Shown: positions 1 to 9,948 of the stretch, piece by piece
Position numbering within the stretch: the first letter of the stretch is position 1
Layout: every line of letters begins with the position of its first letter
Source of the DNA: Clostridiaceae bacterium
GTDB taxonomy: Bacteria > Bacillota > Clostridia > Acetivibrionales > Acetivibrionaceae
DNA length: 40,065 nucleotides
Direction of reading: 5' to 3'
NCBI GenBank assembly: GCA_012519925.1
Contig: JAAYPF010000042.1
Span: 1-40,065, forward strand
Notes under the pieces: generated by a model
What the model was told of the DNA's origin: nothing
The model's database searches: none
Seen by the model: the letters and a program-made list of their open reading frames with translations, nothing else
Translations under genes and position numbers: made by a program

Positions 1-172
1 TTAGCGTAGAATTCCGTAGCCTTTCATGACCACAGCCAAACTGGACTATCAAGCACAACAATATTGTAAGTGACTATATATACTTAGTCTTATATTAAAA
101 TATATTGAAAAATGGGGAAACTCAAACAAATTTCGTTATTTTTACACCTTACTTCATACTGCAATTTTTACC

Positions 173-234
173 AATAAAAACTCCGGGGCGTAGAGCCCTC
201 TGTTTTTGCCTCTTTTACTTCGTTCGAAAGAAGC
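173..234 (-). repeat. family 1 repeat, copy A (stem-loop fused to terminator-like hairpin)
   Basis: This stretch is nearly identical to 26152-26215: a 33-base block (202-234) and a 17-base block (173-189) are shared, apart from one extra A in copy B, while the 12 bases between them (190-201) differ. Read on the minus strand it has a 5-bp stem GCTTC/GAGGC (234-230 with 212-208) around a 17-base loop, then a second hairpin closed by AAAAAC/GTTTTT (207-202 with 181-176) ending in a T tract like an intrinsic terminator. A diverged copy lies in inverted orientation at 283-345. I do not recognise it as a known RNA class. Confidence 0.7.
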
Positions 235-242
235 TTAATCCT

Positions 243-277
243 AAAAGACGCGGCTTATAATAATAAGCCACGCTTTT
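243..277. terminator. central hairpin between inverted family 1 copies
   Basis: A 14-bp stem with one bulged A (243-257 with 264-277), loop TAATAA, bounded by AAAA and TTTT, so it could terminate transcription in both directions. It sits at the symmetry centre (about 259) of the inverted pair 173-234 / 283-345. Copy B of the repeat at 26152-26215 also has such a hairpin 7-8 bases away. Confidence 0.6.
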
Positions 278-282
278 ATTAC

Positions 283-345
283 GCTCCCTAGAATGAAATG
301 AAAGGAGCAAAAACGAAGGGGTTCGATACCCTTTCGTTTTTATTA
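283..345 (+). repeat. family 1 repeat, diverged inverted copy C
   Basis: On the plus strand this reads like the minus strand of copy A: stem GCTCC/GGAGC (283-287 with 304-308), a 16-base loop sharing GAAyGAArT-like sequence with copies A and B, then AAAAAC/GTTTTT (309-314 with 336-341). In the 5-bp stem two base pairs differ from copy A yet pairing is kept (T-G to T-A, T-A to C-G), which argues for selection on RNA structure. Its second half doubles as the gdhA terminator. Confidence 0.5.
309..341 (-). terminator. intrinsic terminator of gdhA (bidirectional)
   Basis: Bases 309-320 pair with 329-341 around an 8-base loop, with one bulge. The stem is flanked by A and T tracts on both strands. 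It begins 18 bases after the gdhA stop codon on the minus strand. Confidence 0.85.
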
Positions 346-358
346 TAGACGTTCAAAA

Positions 359-1711
<1,353 letters not shown>

Positions 1712-1898
1712 CTAAAAAATAAACTGTTCTTCCTCTCAAGAAAACGCTTATAGCTCTCTTGCATGTCTTATACTCTATATATCCCTAAATAAACTTTTAA
1801 GGAACTTGCAAAGCAAATATCCTGATTCGGAAAAGTCTACCTTACCGAAACTCATTTAGAAAATTACAAGGTAATAAAACAATGAATTTTATAATGAA

Positions 1899-1927
1899 AT
1901 TATATCAAACATTTTTTGTAATTGCAA
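1899..1927 (-). promoter_or_regulatory. sigma-A promoter of gdhA
   Basis: On the minus strand, -35 TTGCAA (1927-1922) and a perfect -10 TATAAT (1904-1899) are separated by exactly 17 bases. Transcription would start near 1892, giving a leader of about 190 bases before the gdhA ATG. Confidence 0.75.
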
Positions 1928-2016
1928 GTATTGTTTCTAAAAATCCCATTTTATCTTTTATTATTTAAAAACATCATTATTATTTTTTCACCCTCAACCT
2001 GTTGGTTACAAGATCC

Positions 2017-2038
2017 CCCTACGTCTTTTAGGGTTTTT
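2017..2038 (+). terminator. short terminator-like hairpin without an upstream gene
   Basis: CCCTA (2017-2021) pairs with TAGGG (2029-2033), followed by TTTTT. The stem is only 5 bp and no gene on the + strand ends nearby, so it may be a relic or part of an unrecognised small RNA. Confidence 0.3.
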
Positions 2039-2337
2039 GGGTTTTATTTTCGCATTCCTATTATGCAAGTTCACACAACTACATATTTCACTTTTCGTAC
2101 ATGTACGGTGTAATAGCTCCGTTAATTTATGAAATTATTTCCTTTTGCATTATATACATCACGCTTAAATAAAATAAAAAGGTGGTAAAATAGAATAAGA
2201 TAATTTATATAAAAATAACTGCTCAATTGGTTTTTTAAAAAATTCAGATTTAGTAGGCTTTTACTAACCATAATAAATAGGCTATTTTTTGAATCGCAGA
2301 TTAAATTTTGTTTCTTTCTTAGCGAGGAGGTTTTAGA

Positions 2338-3183
2338 ATGTTCAAGATAATTAGAAAACAAATTTTGAATCCATCAGTTAAACTATTGGAAGTAAACGCT
2401 CCCCTGGTAGCAAGAAAAGCTGAACCAGGTCAGTTTATAATTTTAAGAGTTAACGATGACGGTGAGCGAATACCATTAACTATAGCAGATTACGACAGAG
2501 AAAAGGGTAGCATTACAATAATCTTTCAAGAAGTCGGCAAAACCACCAAAATCTTAGGCAGTTTAGAGGAAGGAGACACTATACTTGACTTTGTCGGACC
2601 CTTAGGAGTTGCATCACACCTTGATGGTGTAAAAAGAGCAGCTGTTATTGGCGGGGGGTTAGGTACAGCAATTGCATTTCCACAAGCTAAAAAGCTTCAC
2701 AGTTTAGGAGCTGTTGTTGATTCTATAGCAGGCTTTAGGAACAAAGACCTTATTATTTTAGAGAAAGAGTTGGAATCTGTAAGCAATAGAGTATTTATAA
2801 CTACCGACGATGGCTCAAACGGAAATAAGGGATATGTAACCGATGTATTAAAAAAGCTTATAGAAGAGGGAAATAAATATGATTTAGTAGTAGCTATTGG
2901 ACCTCTAATTATGATGAAGGTCGTAAGCAATCTTACAAAACAATATGGCATAAAGACAATAGTTAGTATGAATCCTGTAATGATTGATGGTACTGGAATG
3001 TGCGGCGGGTGCCGTGTAACAATAGGTGGCAAAACAAAATTTGCTTGTGTGGATGGTCCCGACTTTGATGGGCATGAAGTTGACTTCGATGAAGCTATGA
3101 GAAGGCAGCTTATGTACAAAAAGGAAGAACAGACCTCCCTTGAAAATCACAAGTGCAGATTAGGAGGTGCTGGCAATGCCTAA
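2338..3183 (+). CDS. nfnA: NADH-dependent reduced ferredoxin:NADP+ oxidoreductase, subunit A (NfnA)
   Basis: Small subunit of the electron-bifurcating transhydrogenase NfnAB, which couples NADH and reduced ferredoxin to the reduction of two NADP+. The 281 residues show the ferredoxin-reductase fold: FAD-binding ERIPLT (43-48), a nucleotide-binding GGGLGTA (105-111), and a C-terminal [2Fe-2S] site with D217, C222, C225 and C237 in the order D-x4-CGGC-x11-C. The ATG follows GAGGAGG at good spacing. It overlaps nfnB by 8 bases, so the two are translationally coupled. Older annotation calls this sulfide dehydrogenase SudB or a dihydroorotate-dehydrogenase electron-transfer subunit; the partner gene next door makes NfnA the better name. 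Confidence 0.88.
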   Translation: MFKIIRKQILNPSVKLLEVNAPLVARKAEPGQFIILRVNDDGERIPLTIADYDREKGSITIIFQEVGKTTKILGSLEEGDTILDFVGPLGVASHLDGVKRAAVIGGGLGTAIAFPQAKKLHSLGAVVDSIAGFRNKDLIILEKELESVSNRVFITTDDGSNGNKGYVTDVLKKLIEEGNKYDLVVAIGPLIMMKVVSNLTKQYGIKTIVSMNPVMIDGTGMCGGCRVTIGGKTKFACVDGPDFDGHEVDFDEAMRRQLMYKKEEQTSLENHKCRLGGAGNA

Positions 3184-4567
3184 TATGTCTACAAAAAAAG
3201 TATCCATGCCAGAACAAGAACCAAATATAAGAAATAAGAATTTTCTTGAAGTAGCATTAGGATATACTGAAGATATGGCGAAGGAAGAAGCCCAAAGGTG
3301 TCTTCAATGTAAGCACAAGCCTTGTGTAGCAGGATGTCCCGTCAATGTGCAGATACCTGAATTTATTAAGCTTGTGGCTGAAGGCAAGTTTGAAGAAGCC
3401 TATGAAAAAATTAAAGAAACCAACAGCCTTCCTGCAATTTGTGGTAGGGTATGTCCACAGGAAAATCAGTGCGAGCAGTTATGTGTAAGAGCCATAAAGG
3501 GTGAGTCGGTGGGCATTGGCAGACTTGAAAGATTTGTAGCCGACTGGTATATGAAAAACGCACAACAAAGGGAAGTTAAAATTAAAAAATCGAACAAAAA
3601 AGTAGCTATCATAGGTTCTGGCCCTGCAGGAATCAGCTGTGCTGGCGATCTTGCAAAAATGGGCTATGAAGTTACTATCTTTGAAGCCTTTCATACACCA
3701 GGAGGAGTACTCATGTATGGAATACCTGAGTTTAGGCTTCCAAAAGATCTGGTAAAAAAAGAAATCGACATGGTTAAAAAGCTTGGAGTAGAAATAAAGA
3801 CCAATATGGTTATTGGTAAGGTATATACGCTTGACGAACTTATGAATGAAGGATATGAAGCTATTTTCATTGGTTCAGGAGCAGGACTTCCTAGTTTTAT
3901 GGGTATAGAAGGCGAAAACCTTAATGGTGTATACTCAGCAAATGAATTTCTAACAAGAATAAACCTTATGAAAGCATATAAATTCCCTGATTGTGACACT
4001 CCTGTCTGGGTGGGCAATTCGGTGGCTGTTGTGGGGGGCGGTAATGTTGCTATGGATGCTGCTAGAAGTGCAAAGCGGCTTGGAGCAGAAAAGGTATATA
4101 TAGTATACAGACGTTCCGAATCGGAGATGCCTGCAAGATTGGAAGAAATTCACCATGCTAGGGAAGAAGGTATTATTTTCAAGCTACTAACTAATCCTGT
4201 AAAAATTGTCGGTACTGATGATGGCTGGGTTAAAGGCATGGAATGTATTGAAATGGAACTCGGCGAGCCTGATACCTCGGGCAGAAGAAGACCCGTAGCT
4301 AAAAAAGGATCCGAGCATGTCCTTGACATTGATACGGTTATTGTTGCTATAGGTCAAAGTCCCAACCCCTTAATAACGTCAACTACTGCTGGTCTTGACA
4401 GCCACAAATGGGGTGGAATAATTGCGAATGAGGAGACTGGTGCAACCAGTAAAATAGGTGTCTTCGCTGGTGGAGATGCAGTAACCGGTGCTGCAACTGT
4501 TATTCTTGCAATGGGTGCCGGTAAAAAGGCTGCAAAGGCAATCGACGAATATATTAAAAATAAATAA
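3176..4567 (+). CDS. nfnB: NADH-dependent reduced ferredoxin:NADP+ oxidoreductase, subunit B (NfnB)
   Basis: Large, bifurcating-flavin subunit of NfnAB, homologous to the small subunit of glutamate synthase (GltD type). I start it at the ATG at 3176, 7 bases after AGGAGG (3163-3168), rather than an in-frame GTG at 3167 that lies inside that ribosome site; this gives 463 residues. Two [4Fe-4S] clusters are indicated by the N-terminal CLQCKHKPCVAGCP and CGRVCPQENQCEQLC. An FAD-binding GSGPAGISCA is followed by an NADP-binding GGGNVAMDAAR and a C-terminal GGDAVTGAATV flavin motif. No gltB-type large subunit is adjacent, which supports Nfn over glutamate synthase. No clear terminator follows. Confidence 0.9.
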   Translation: MPNMSTKKVSMPEQEPNIRNKNFLEVALGYTEDMAKEEAQRCLQCKHKPCVAGCPVNVQIPEFIKLVAEGKFEEAYEKIKETNSLPAICGRVCPQENQCEQLCVRAIKGESVGIGRLERFVADWYMKNAQQREVKIKKSNKKVAIIGSGPAGISCAGDLAKMGYEVTIFEAFHTPGGVLMYGIPEFRLPKDLVKKEIDMVKKLGVEIKTNMVIGKVYTLDELMNEGYEAIFIGSGAGLPSFMGIEGENLNGVYSANEFLTRINLMKAYKFPDCDTPVWVGNSVAVVGGGNVAMDAARSAKRLGAEKVYIVYRRSESEMPARLEEIHHAREEGIIFKLLTNPVKIVGTDDGWVKGMECIEMELGEPDTSGRRRPVAKKGSEHVLDIDTVIVAIGQSPNPLITSTTAGLDSHKWGGIIANEETGATSKIGVFAGGDAVTGAATVILAMGAGKKAAKAIDEYIKNK

Positions 4568-4693
4568 TCACCTTATTAACTTTTAAGTGAAATCTTTCGA
4601 TAAAAAGATATAGAGCTTTTCAAAAAGTTTATTTTATTATTAACTATGGTTTTTGAAATAGCCTAATTATATCTATACTAGCGAGGGATGTTC

Positions 4694-7600
4694 ATGTTTG
4701 TCTATACTCTCAAAATTAAGCTTAATAAACTTTTACTGATAATATCGGTAGCATTAACTTGCTTAATAGCTACTGGTATTTCGGTAGAAGCTGCATTTGA
4801 TCTAAATATTGATAATTCAATTGCTAATTCTGACACTCAGATAAACTTAAACTGGACGTCTGTAACAAATTCCGTCTATTATAAAGTTTCAAGAAATGAT
4901 ACTGTTATAAAAATCATTGATATCAATAGCGAAAGAAATTTCTTAAGTTATTCCGATACCGGTCTGTCACCTGAGACTACATATAACTATGAAGTTTCAG
5001 CAGTAGACTCGGATGGAAACGCTATACAGACAGTAAATAAGAGTGTCACAACAGCAAAGATGAATTCACCCTCTATAGCAACATACTATGTGGATTTAAA
5101 TAGAAATTCCTTAACTTTGACTTGGATTAACAATTCTAAAGCTGTACGCAATACTTCTGTTTTTAATCTTAACAAAGATGAAATAGCTAATTTACCTAAT
5201 AACGGAACATCAATCACTTTCATAGATCAATCTCTTAAAGCAAACCAAAAGGCTACCTATATGCTAAGGTCAAATGACGGCAATGGTCATACCTCACCAT
5301 ATTCTTCTGCCGTAACCATCACTCCAATAAAGCTACCTTTTATCACTGCTACTTTAGATAATAAAAACGCTAAAATCTCATGGGATATAAATACCGATAT
5401 TGAGAAGTTTGTATTGGAACGCTCAGAATATATAGGCGATTCCTGGGGAACATGGCAAACTGTTTCACGCAATCTTGATAAAAAAAGATCCTATTTAATT
5501 GACACCCTTTCAGGCGATGGCACCTTTAGGTATAGATTGTGTGTAGATACAGATATTTACAAAGGCTATAGTAACATATCAAATCCGGTTACAAGGCTTT
5601 TTTCTCCCTCTGATTTAAAATGCGTTCCCGTCAGTTCTAAGAGAATTGACTTAAGTTGGACTAATCCTGCAGGAAACGACTATAAATTAAAGGTTGAGCG
5701 AAAGGAAGCATCCAGCAAAAGCTACTCTACATTGTCGATACTCGATAGTAATATTTCATCTTATTCGGACACTAATAATATCAAACTTGATACTAGGTAT
5801 TATTACAGAATTACGGCTTTTAATTCTAATAATGTCTCTGCCTCGAGTTCTGAGTACTACATTTACACCGGTCCTCCCCTTCCCGCTGATTCGCTAAATG
5901 CAGATATACTAAGTTACTCAAAAGTTACGCTTAATTGGGAGGATGACTCAAATAACGAACTCGGATTCATAATAGAAAGAAAAACCAACTCCTTAGATTT
6001 CACTGAAATAGCACAAGTTCCCGCAAACGTTACTACTTATACCGACACAACACTTTCAATAGAAAACACTTATACTTACAGAATAATACCCTATAATCCT
6101 TACGGAAATGCAGAATCATATACAAAGGAGCTTTCAATTTCGACATCTTTATTAAGAGAACCCCCAGATTCATTAATAGCTTCTGAAGTATCCGAAAGCG
6201 AAATTAAACTTAGTTGGACATATAAAGATTTAGCTAACTATAGTATTGTCATAGAAAGGAAAAAAGGCAGCAAAGGTGGTTGGGAGATTATAGCCACCCT
6301 TCCTCCAGGATTCACAAGCTATAGTGACACTCATCTTGATGATAATCAACAATACTTTTACAGAATTAAGACGGTCATCAAGGAAAATGTATATTCCCAA
6401 CCGTATCCTAATACACAAACTGGTGTATCTGCCCACACCAAATTGCTAGCACCTCAAGATCTTAAGGCTGAATGGCGTTCTTCTAACACTATAAGGCTGA
6501 TTTGGCTTAAGAAAAACTATGGGGCAGAACATTTTATTATTGAGAGAAAAATCGGCAATGGTCCTTTTGTTGTTATTGACAAACCATCCTCGGATGACGG
6601 TAATACTTGGTATGATTTTTCATTAAAAGCTGGAACAGATTATACCTATAGGATAAAATCTGTAAAAGGAAATTACACATCCGATTACAGTAAGGAGGTT
6701 ATGGTTGAAGGACTCACAATTTCAGCTCCAACAAACCTAACAGCTACAATCCTTTCAGAATCAAAAATTGAGTTAACCTGGAAGGACAACTCTAATGATG
6801 AAACTAGTTTTAAAATCGAACAAAAATCCGAACTTAACAATACCTGGAAAGAAATCGGTAGTGTAAAACCAAATATAACTAATTATGTGGTTGACAAACT
6901 TAAACCGGATATTTTATATACTTTCAGAGTAATATCTTATAACTCAACTAATTATTTAAGCTCTGAAAGCGAAGAGTGTGAAATATATATTAAGAACCTG
7001 TCAGCTCCGTCCGATCTTACATCAAAAGCCCTTTCATCTTCTGCAATAAACCTTGAATGGACGGATAATTCCTCAGGTGAACAAGGGTTTATTATCGAAA
7101 GAAAATCCAGCGAAGGCAACTTTGCAGAAATCGCAAGAACTGACTCAAACATAATAAAATATACAGACAAAAACCTTGATGCAGCAAAAGAATATTATTA
7201 CAGAGTAAAAGCCTTTAATGGTTCTTTAGTTTCAAATTACACTAACACTTCAGTAGCCCAGACACATTTCCCTAAAACTTTTGAAGATCTAAATTCTGTA
7301 CCCTGGGCAAAAAAAGCTATTGAAAACCTTGCTGGAAGGGATATAATTATAGGTAAGTCAACAAATCCGAATATTTTTGCACCTAATGACAAAATAACTC
7401 GAGCAGAATTTATAACCCTTGTGGTTAATAGTTTTCAATTCGATAAATCTCCAGTAGGTACCTTTGAAGATGTTAAGCCTGAACATTGGTTTTATAAAAA
7501 TGTTATAATTGCTAAGAATTTAGGTGTAGTATCAGGTATAGGAAATAATTTGTTTTATCCTAATGAATATATAAAAAGAGAAGATATGGCTGTTATATTG

Positions 7601-7831
7601 ACTAGAGCCTTGAAAATATCCGGCAATACTTTGCCTGATTATGATTTAAGTATACTTGACAAGTATTCAGACAAAAACATTATATCAAATTATGCTTTAA
7701 CAAGCATGGCATTATTGCACGGTGAAAAAATTATTAACGGTAAGACCAAAACGATTATTGCACCAAAAGATTATGCAACTAGAGCCGAGGTAGCTGTAAT
7801 ACTTTATCATACTTTGTCTACATTAAAGTGA
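4694..7831 (+). CDS. secreted protein with nine fibronectin type III domains and three SLH domains
   Basis: A cell-surface protein probably held to secondary cell-wall polymer by its SLH domains; its ligand is unknown. The ATG at 4694 lies 6 bases after GAGGG, while the in-frame ATG at 4688 abuts it, so I choose 4694 (1045 residues). A signal peptide with a long hydrophobic core ends near ISVEAA. Nine FnIII-like repeats start near residues 35, 124, 213, 304, 396, 490, 585, 678 and 770. They are recognisable by a core Trp (SWT, NWED, TWKD, EWTD), an IERK strand and a late YYYRI/YTYRI tyrosine strand. Repeats 5, 8 and 9 share the WxDxS signature. Three SLH repeats fill 862-1045 (FEDL, FEDV, YSDK starts). 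No catalytic domain is present. It stands alone, with a terminator at 7982-8017. Confidence 0.85.
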   Translation: MFVYTLKIKLNKLLLIISVALTCLIATGISVEAAFDLNIDNSIANSDTQINLNWTSVTNSVYYKVSRNDTVIKIIDINSERNFLSYSDTGLSPETTYNYEVSAVDSDGNAIQTVNKSVTTAKMNSPSIATYYVDLNRNSLTLTWINNSKAVRNTSVFNLNKDEIANLPNNGTSITFIDQSLKANQKATYMLRSNDGNGHTSPYSSAVTITPIKLPFITATLDNKNAKISWDINTDIEKFVLERSEYIGDSWGTWQTVSRNLDKKRSYLIDTLSGDGTFRYRLCVDTDIYKGYSNISNPVTRLFSPSDLKCVPVSSKRIDLSWTNPAGNDYKLKVERKEASSKSYSTLSILDSNISSYSDTNNIKLDTRYYYRITAFNSNNVSASSSEYYIYTGPPLPADSLNADILSYSKVTLNWEDDSNNELGFIIERKTNSLDFTEIAQVPANVTTYTDTTLSIENTYTYRIIPYNPYGNAESYTKELSISTSLLREPPDSLIASEVSESEIKLSWTYKDLANYSIVIERKKGSKGGWEIIATLPPGFTSYSDTHLDDNQQYFYRIKTVIKENVYSQPYPNTQTGVSAHTKLLAPQDLKAEWRSSNTIRLIWLKKNYGAEHFIIERKIGNGPFVVIDKPSSDDGNTWYDFSLKAGTDYTYRIKSVKGNYTSDYSKEVMVEGLTISAPTNLTATILSESKIELTWKDNSNDETSFKIEQKSELNNTWKEIGSVKPNITNYVVDKLKPDILYTFRVISYNSTNYLSSESEECEIYIKNLSAPSDLTSKALSSSAINLEWTDNSSGEQGFIIERKSSEGNFAEIARTDSNIIKYTDKNLDAAKEYYYRVKAFNGSLVSNYTNTSVAQTHFPKTFEDLNSVPWAKKAIENLAGRDIIIGKSTNPNIFAPNDKITRAEFITLVVNSFQFDKSPVGTFEDVKPEHWFYKNVIIAKNLGVVSGIGNNLFYPNEYIKREDMAVILTRALKISGNTLPDYDLSILDKYSDKNIISNYALTSMALLHGEKIINGKTKTIIAPKDYATRAEVAVILYHTLSTLK

Positions 7832-8139
7832 GCAGCACGAAATAATGTCCCATTTTGCTAAAATGCTAGCAGAAAAGAGTTTTTAATGTATAACCTCTGA
7901 GTAGCAGGAAAGTAATGTATTAAGCATATTTACCAAAATTACCTAGTGCATTACTTAACTCCCCTAATAAATCTTTTATTACAACCTGTACAGATATATA
8001 GCACAGGTTGTTTTTTTGCTTTGACTAATAAATATGTTGTATTCTTGGATAATATAGTATGATAAGCTATATATGTTGAAATAACTAAAATCACGGCAAA
8101 AAATTTATTGCAAAAAATATGTATTAAGGAGGCACCAAA
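7832..8139. other. intergenic region before pepF
   Basis: Contains the intrinsic terminator at 7982-8017 and, at its right end, the AAGGAGG ribosome site of pepF. AAGTAATG near 7909 can pair with CATTACTT near 7945 across a long loop. No confident promoter could be placed, although TTGACT near 8022 and A/T-rich -10-like sequences lie in the right area. Confidence 0.5.
7982..8017 (+). terminator. intrinsic terminator of the FnIII/SLH gene
   Basis: Perfect 8-bp stem CAACCTGT/ACAGGTTG (7982-7989 with 8003-8010), a 13-base loop and seven T. It lies about 150 bases after the stop codon. Confidence 0.88.
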
Positions 8140-9948
8140 ATGTCACATAAAAACGGAAGTACTCTACCTAAAAGAGATGATATTGATGAAAAATACAAAT
8201 GGAATCTTAGCGACATGTATTCTACCATTGATACGTGGGAAAATGATGTAAACACCGTAAAAACCTTTATGCAGGAGATTATTAAATACAAAGGCACATT
8301 ATGTAAGAGCCCTGAAAATCTTCTCCAATGCCTCAAAATAAGCAATGAAATGATGGCATTAAATGACATGATATATGTGTACGCAAGAATGAAAAGAGAT
8401 GAAGACAATGGAAATTCCATCTACCAAGCCCTTGCTGACAGAGCTTCAACTCTTTCTACAGAAGTTTATGCTGCAATCTCCTTTATTGTTCCGGAGATTA
8501 CATCTATTCCCGAGAGCAAACTCGAGAGTTTCATAGACAGCCATGAGGAGCTTAAAGTTTATAGACAGTTTTTTAATGAAATCATAAGACAAAAAGAACA
8601 CATACTCTCAGAAAAGGAAGAAGAACTCTTAGCTTTGTCATCAGATATGGCAGGTACGGCAAGAGATATATTTACTATGTTCAATAATGCTGATTTAAAG
8701 TTTCCCTTTATTAAGGATGAAAACGGTGGGGATATTGAATTAACCAAGGGCAGATATACAAAATTTCTTGAAAATAGCGACAGAAGAGTCAGAAAAGATG
8801 CTTTTACAGCGCTCTACGATACCTATGGTAAATATAAAAATACTCTAGCCTCCTCCTTGACGGGCAATATGAAAGCGAATAAATTTTACTCCACTGCACA
8901 AAAATACAATTCCTCTTTAGAGGCTTCTCTTGATGGAGATAATATTAGCCCTGATGTATATAATAATTTAATAGAAACTATAAATAAGAATCTTCCTTTA
9001 CTCCACCGCTATCTTAAGCTTCGTAAGAGAGCTCTAAAACTCGAGGAACTGCATATGTATGACTTATATGTACCTATTGTTGAAGAAACAAAGAAAAATA
9101 TCCCCTATGAAGAAGCTTTGAAACTAGTCGAACAAGGATTGGTACCTTTAGGTGAAGACTATATCGGGCACTTAAAAGAAGCCTTTAATTCCGGATGGGT
9201 GGACGTCTTTGAGAATCAGGGTAAAACAAGCGGTGCATACTCATGGGGAGCATATAAATCCCATCCCTACGTTCTATTAAACTATCAGGGCACAATAAAT
9301 GATGTTTTCACTATTGCCCATGAGATGGGGCATGCACTCCACACCTATTATACAAACACAACTCAACCTTATATATATTCGGAATATAAAATATTTGTCG
9401 CTGAAGTAGCATCAACTGTAAACGAATGTTTACTTATGGAACATTTGCTTAAAAATACAAACAACAAAGCAGAAAAAGCCTACCTTCTGAATCATTATTT
9501 AGAACAATTTAGAGGTACTATTTTCCGTCAGGTTATGTTTGCAGAATTTGAAAAACAAACTCACAAAATGCTAAGTGAAGGAAAAGCACTTACTTCTGAT
9601 ATTCTTTGCGATGTTTACCTTAAACTCAACCAAAAATACTTTGCAGCTGAAGTAAACGTAGACGATGCTATCAAAATGGAATGGGCAAGAATTCCTCATT
9701 TTTATACCAGTTTCTACGTCTATAAATATGCAACCGGTTTTTCATCAGCCGTAGCAATTTCAAATATGATTCTAAATGAGGGACAGTCGGCCATCGACCG
9801 ATATAAGGAGTTTTTGAAGGGTGGATGTTCCGAATATCCTTTAGACCTTCTAAAAAAAGCTGGAGTCGACCTATATACCCCCAAACCTGTTCAGGATGCA
9901 CTAAACGTGTTTGAGAAAATACTTATTGAATTGGAGGCACTTTTATGA
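8140..9948 (+). CDS. pepF: oligoendopeptidase F, M3 family zinc metallopeptidase
   Basis: Cytosolic zinc endopeptidase that cuts oligopeptides into shorter pieces. The 602 residues match the PepF/M3B family. The zinc site HEMGH lies at 394-398 in TIAHEMGHALH, and the third ligand is likely E422 in AEVAS. There is no signal peptide. The ATG follows AAGGAGG at good spacing. Its last four bases overlap the start of the M29 aminopeptidase gene (ATGA), so the two peptidases are made together as an endopeptidase/exopeptidase pair, suited to peptide turnover or use as nutrients. Confidence 0.94.
   Translation: MSHKNGSTLPKRDDIDEKYKWNLSDMYSTIDTWENDVNTVKTFMQEIIKYKGTLCKSPENLLQCLKISNEMMALNDMIYVYARMKRDEDNGNSIYQALADRASTLSTEVYAAISFIVPEITSIPESKLESFIDSHEELKVYRQFFNEIIRQKEHILSEKEEELLALSSDMAGTARDIFTMFNNADLKFPFIKDENGGDIELTKGRYTKFLENSDRRVRKDAFTALYDTYGKYKNTLASSLTGNMKANKFYSTAQKYNSSLEASLDGDNISPDVYNNLIETINKNLPLLHRYLKLRKRALKLEELHMYDLYVPIVEETKKNIPYEEALKLVEQGLVPLGEDYIGHLKEAFNSGWVDVFENQGKTSGAYSWGAYKSHPYVLLNYQGTINDVFTIAHEMGHALHTYYTNTTQPYIYSEYKIFVAEVASTVNECLLMEHLLKNTNNKAEKAYLLNHYLEQFRGTIFRQVMFAEFEKQTHKMLSEGKALTSDILCDVYLKLNQKYFAAEVNVDDAIKMEWARIPHFYTSFYVYKYATGFSSAVAISNMILNEGQSAIDRYKEFLKGGCSEYPLDLLKKAGVDLYTPKPVQDALNVFEKILIELEALL

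Larger units (their letters stand above)
1..358. other. gene-free left edge of window
   Basis: No convincing coding sequence is seen. Bases 1-172 are A/T-rich without a recognisable element; bases 1-29 could be the last codons of a + strand gene ending in TGA, but this cannot be supported. Bases 173-345 hold an imperfect inverted repeat and three hairpins, listed separately. Confidence 0.6.

Noticed and set aside
1-29. 3' end of a + strand gene ending in TGA at 27-29
   Set aside because: Nine codons are not enough to support a gene.
173-234. Possible cyclic-di-GMP-I riboswitch (minus strand has GAGGCAAAAAC and CCCCGG)
   Set aside because: The GGGCAAAcc, GNRA-tetraloop/receptor and GACGCAAAGCC core are absent, and there is no downstream gene in the right orientation.
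1922-2113. 63-codon + strand open frame in the gdhA/nfnA gap
   Set aside because: No ribosome site, odd composition, and it covers the gdhA promoter.
2122-2361. 79-codon minus-strand open frame before nfnA
   Set aside because: No ribosome site, low complexity from A/T richness, and it overlaps the nfnA start.
3167-3175. GTG start for nfnB at 3167
   Set aside because: It lies at the end of the AGGAGG ribosome site; ATG 3176 has correct spacing.
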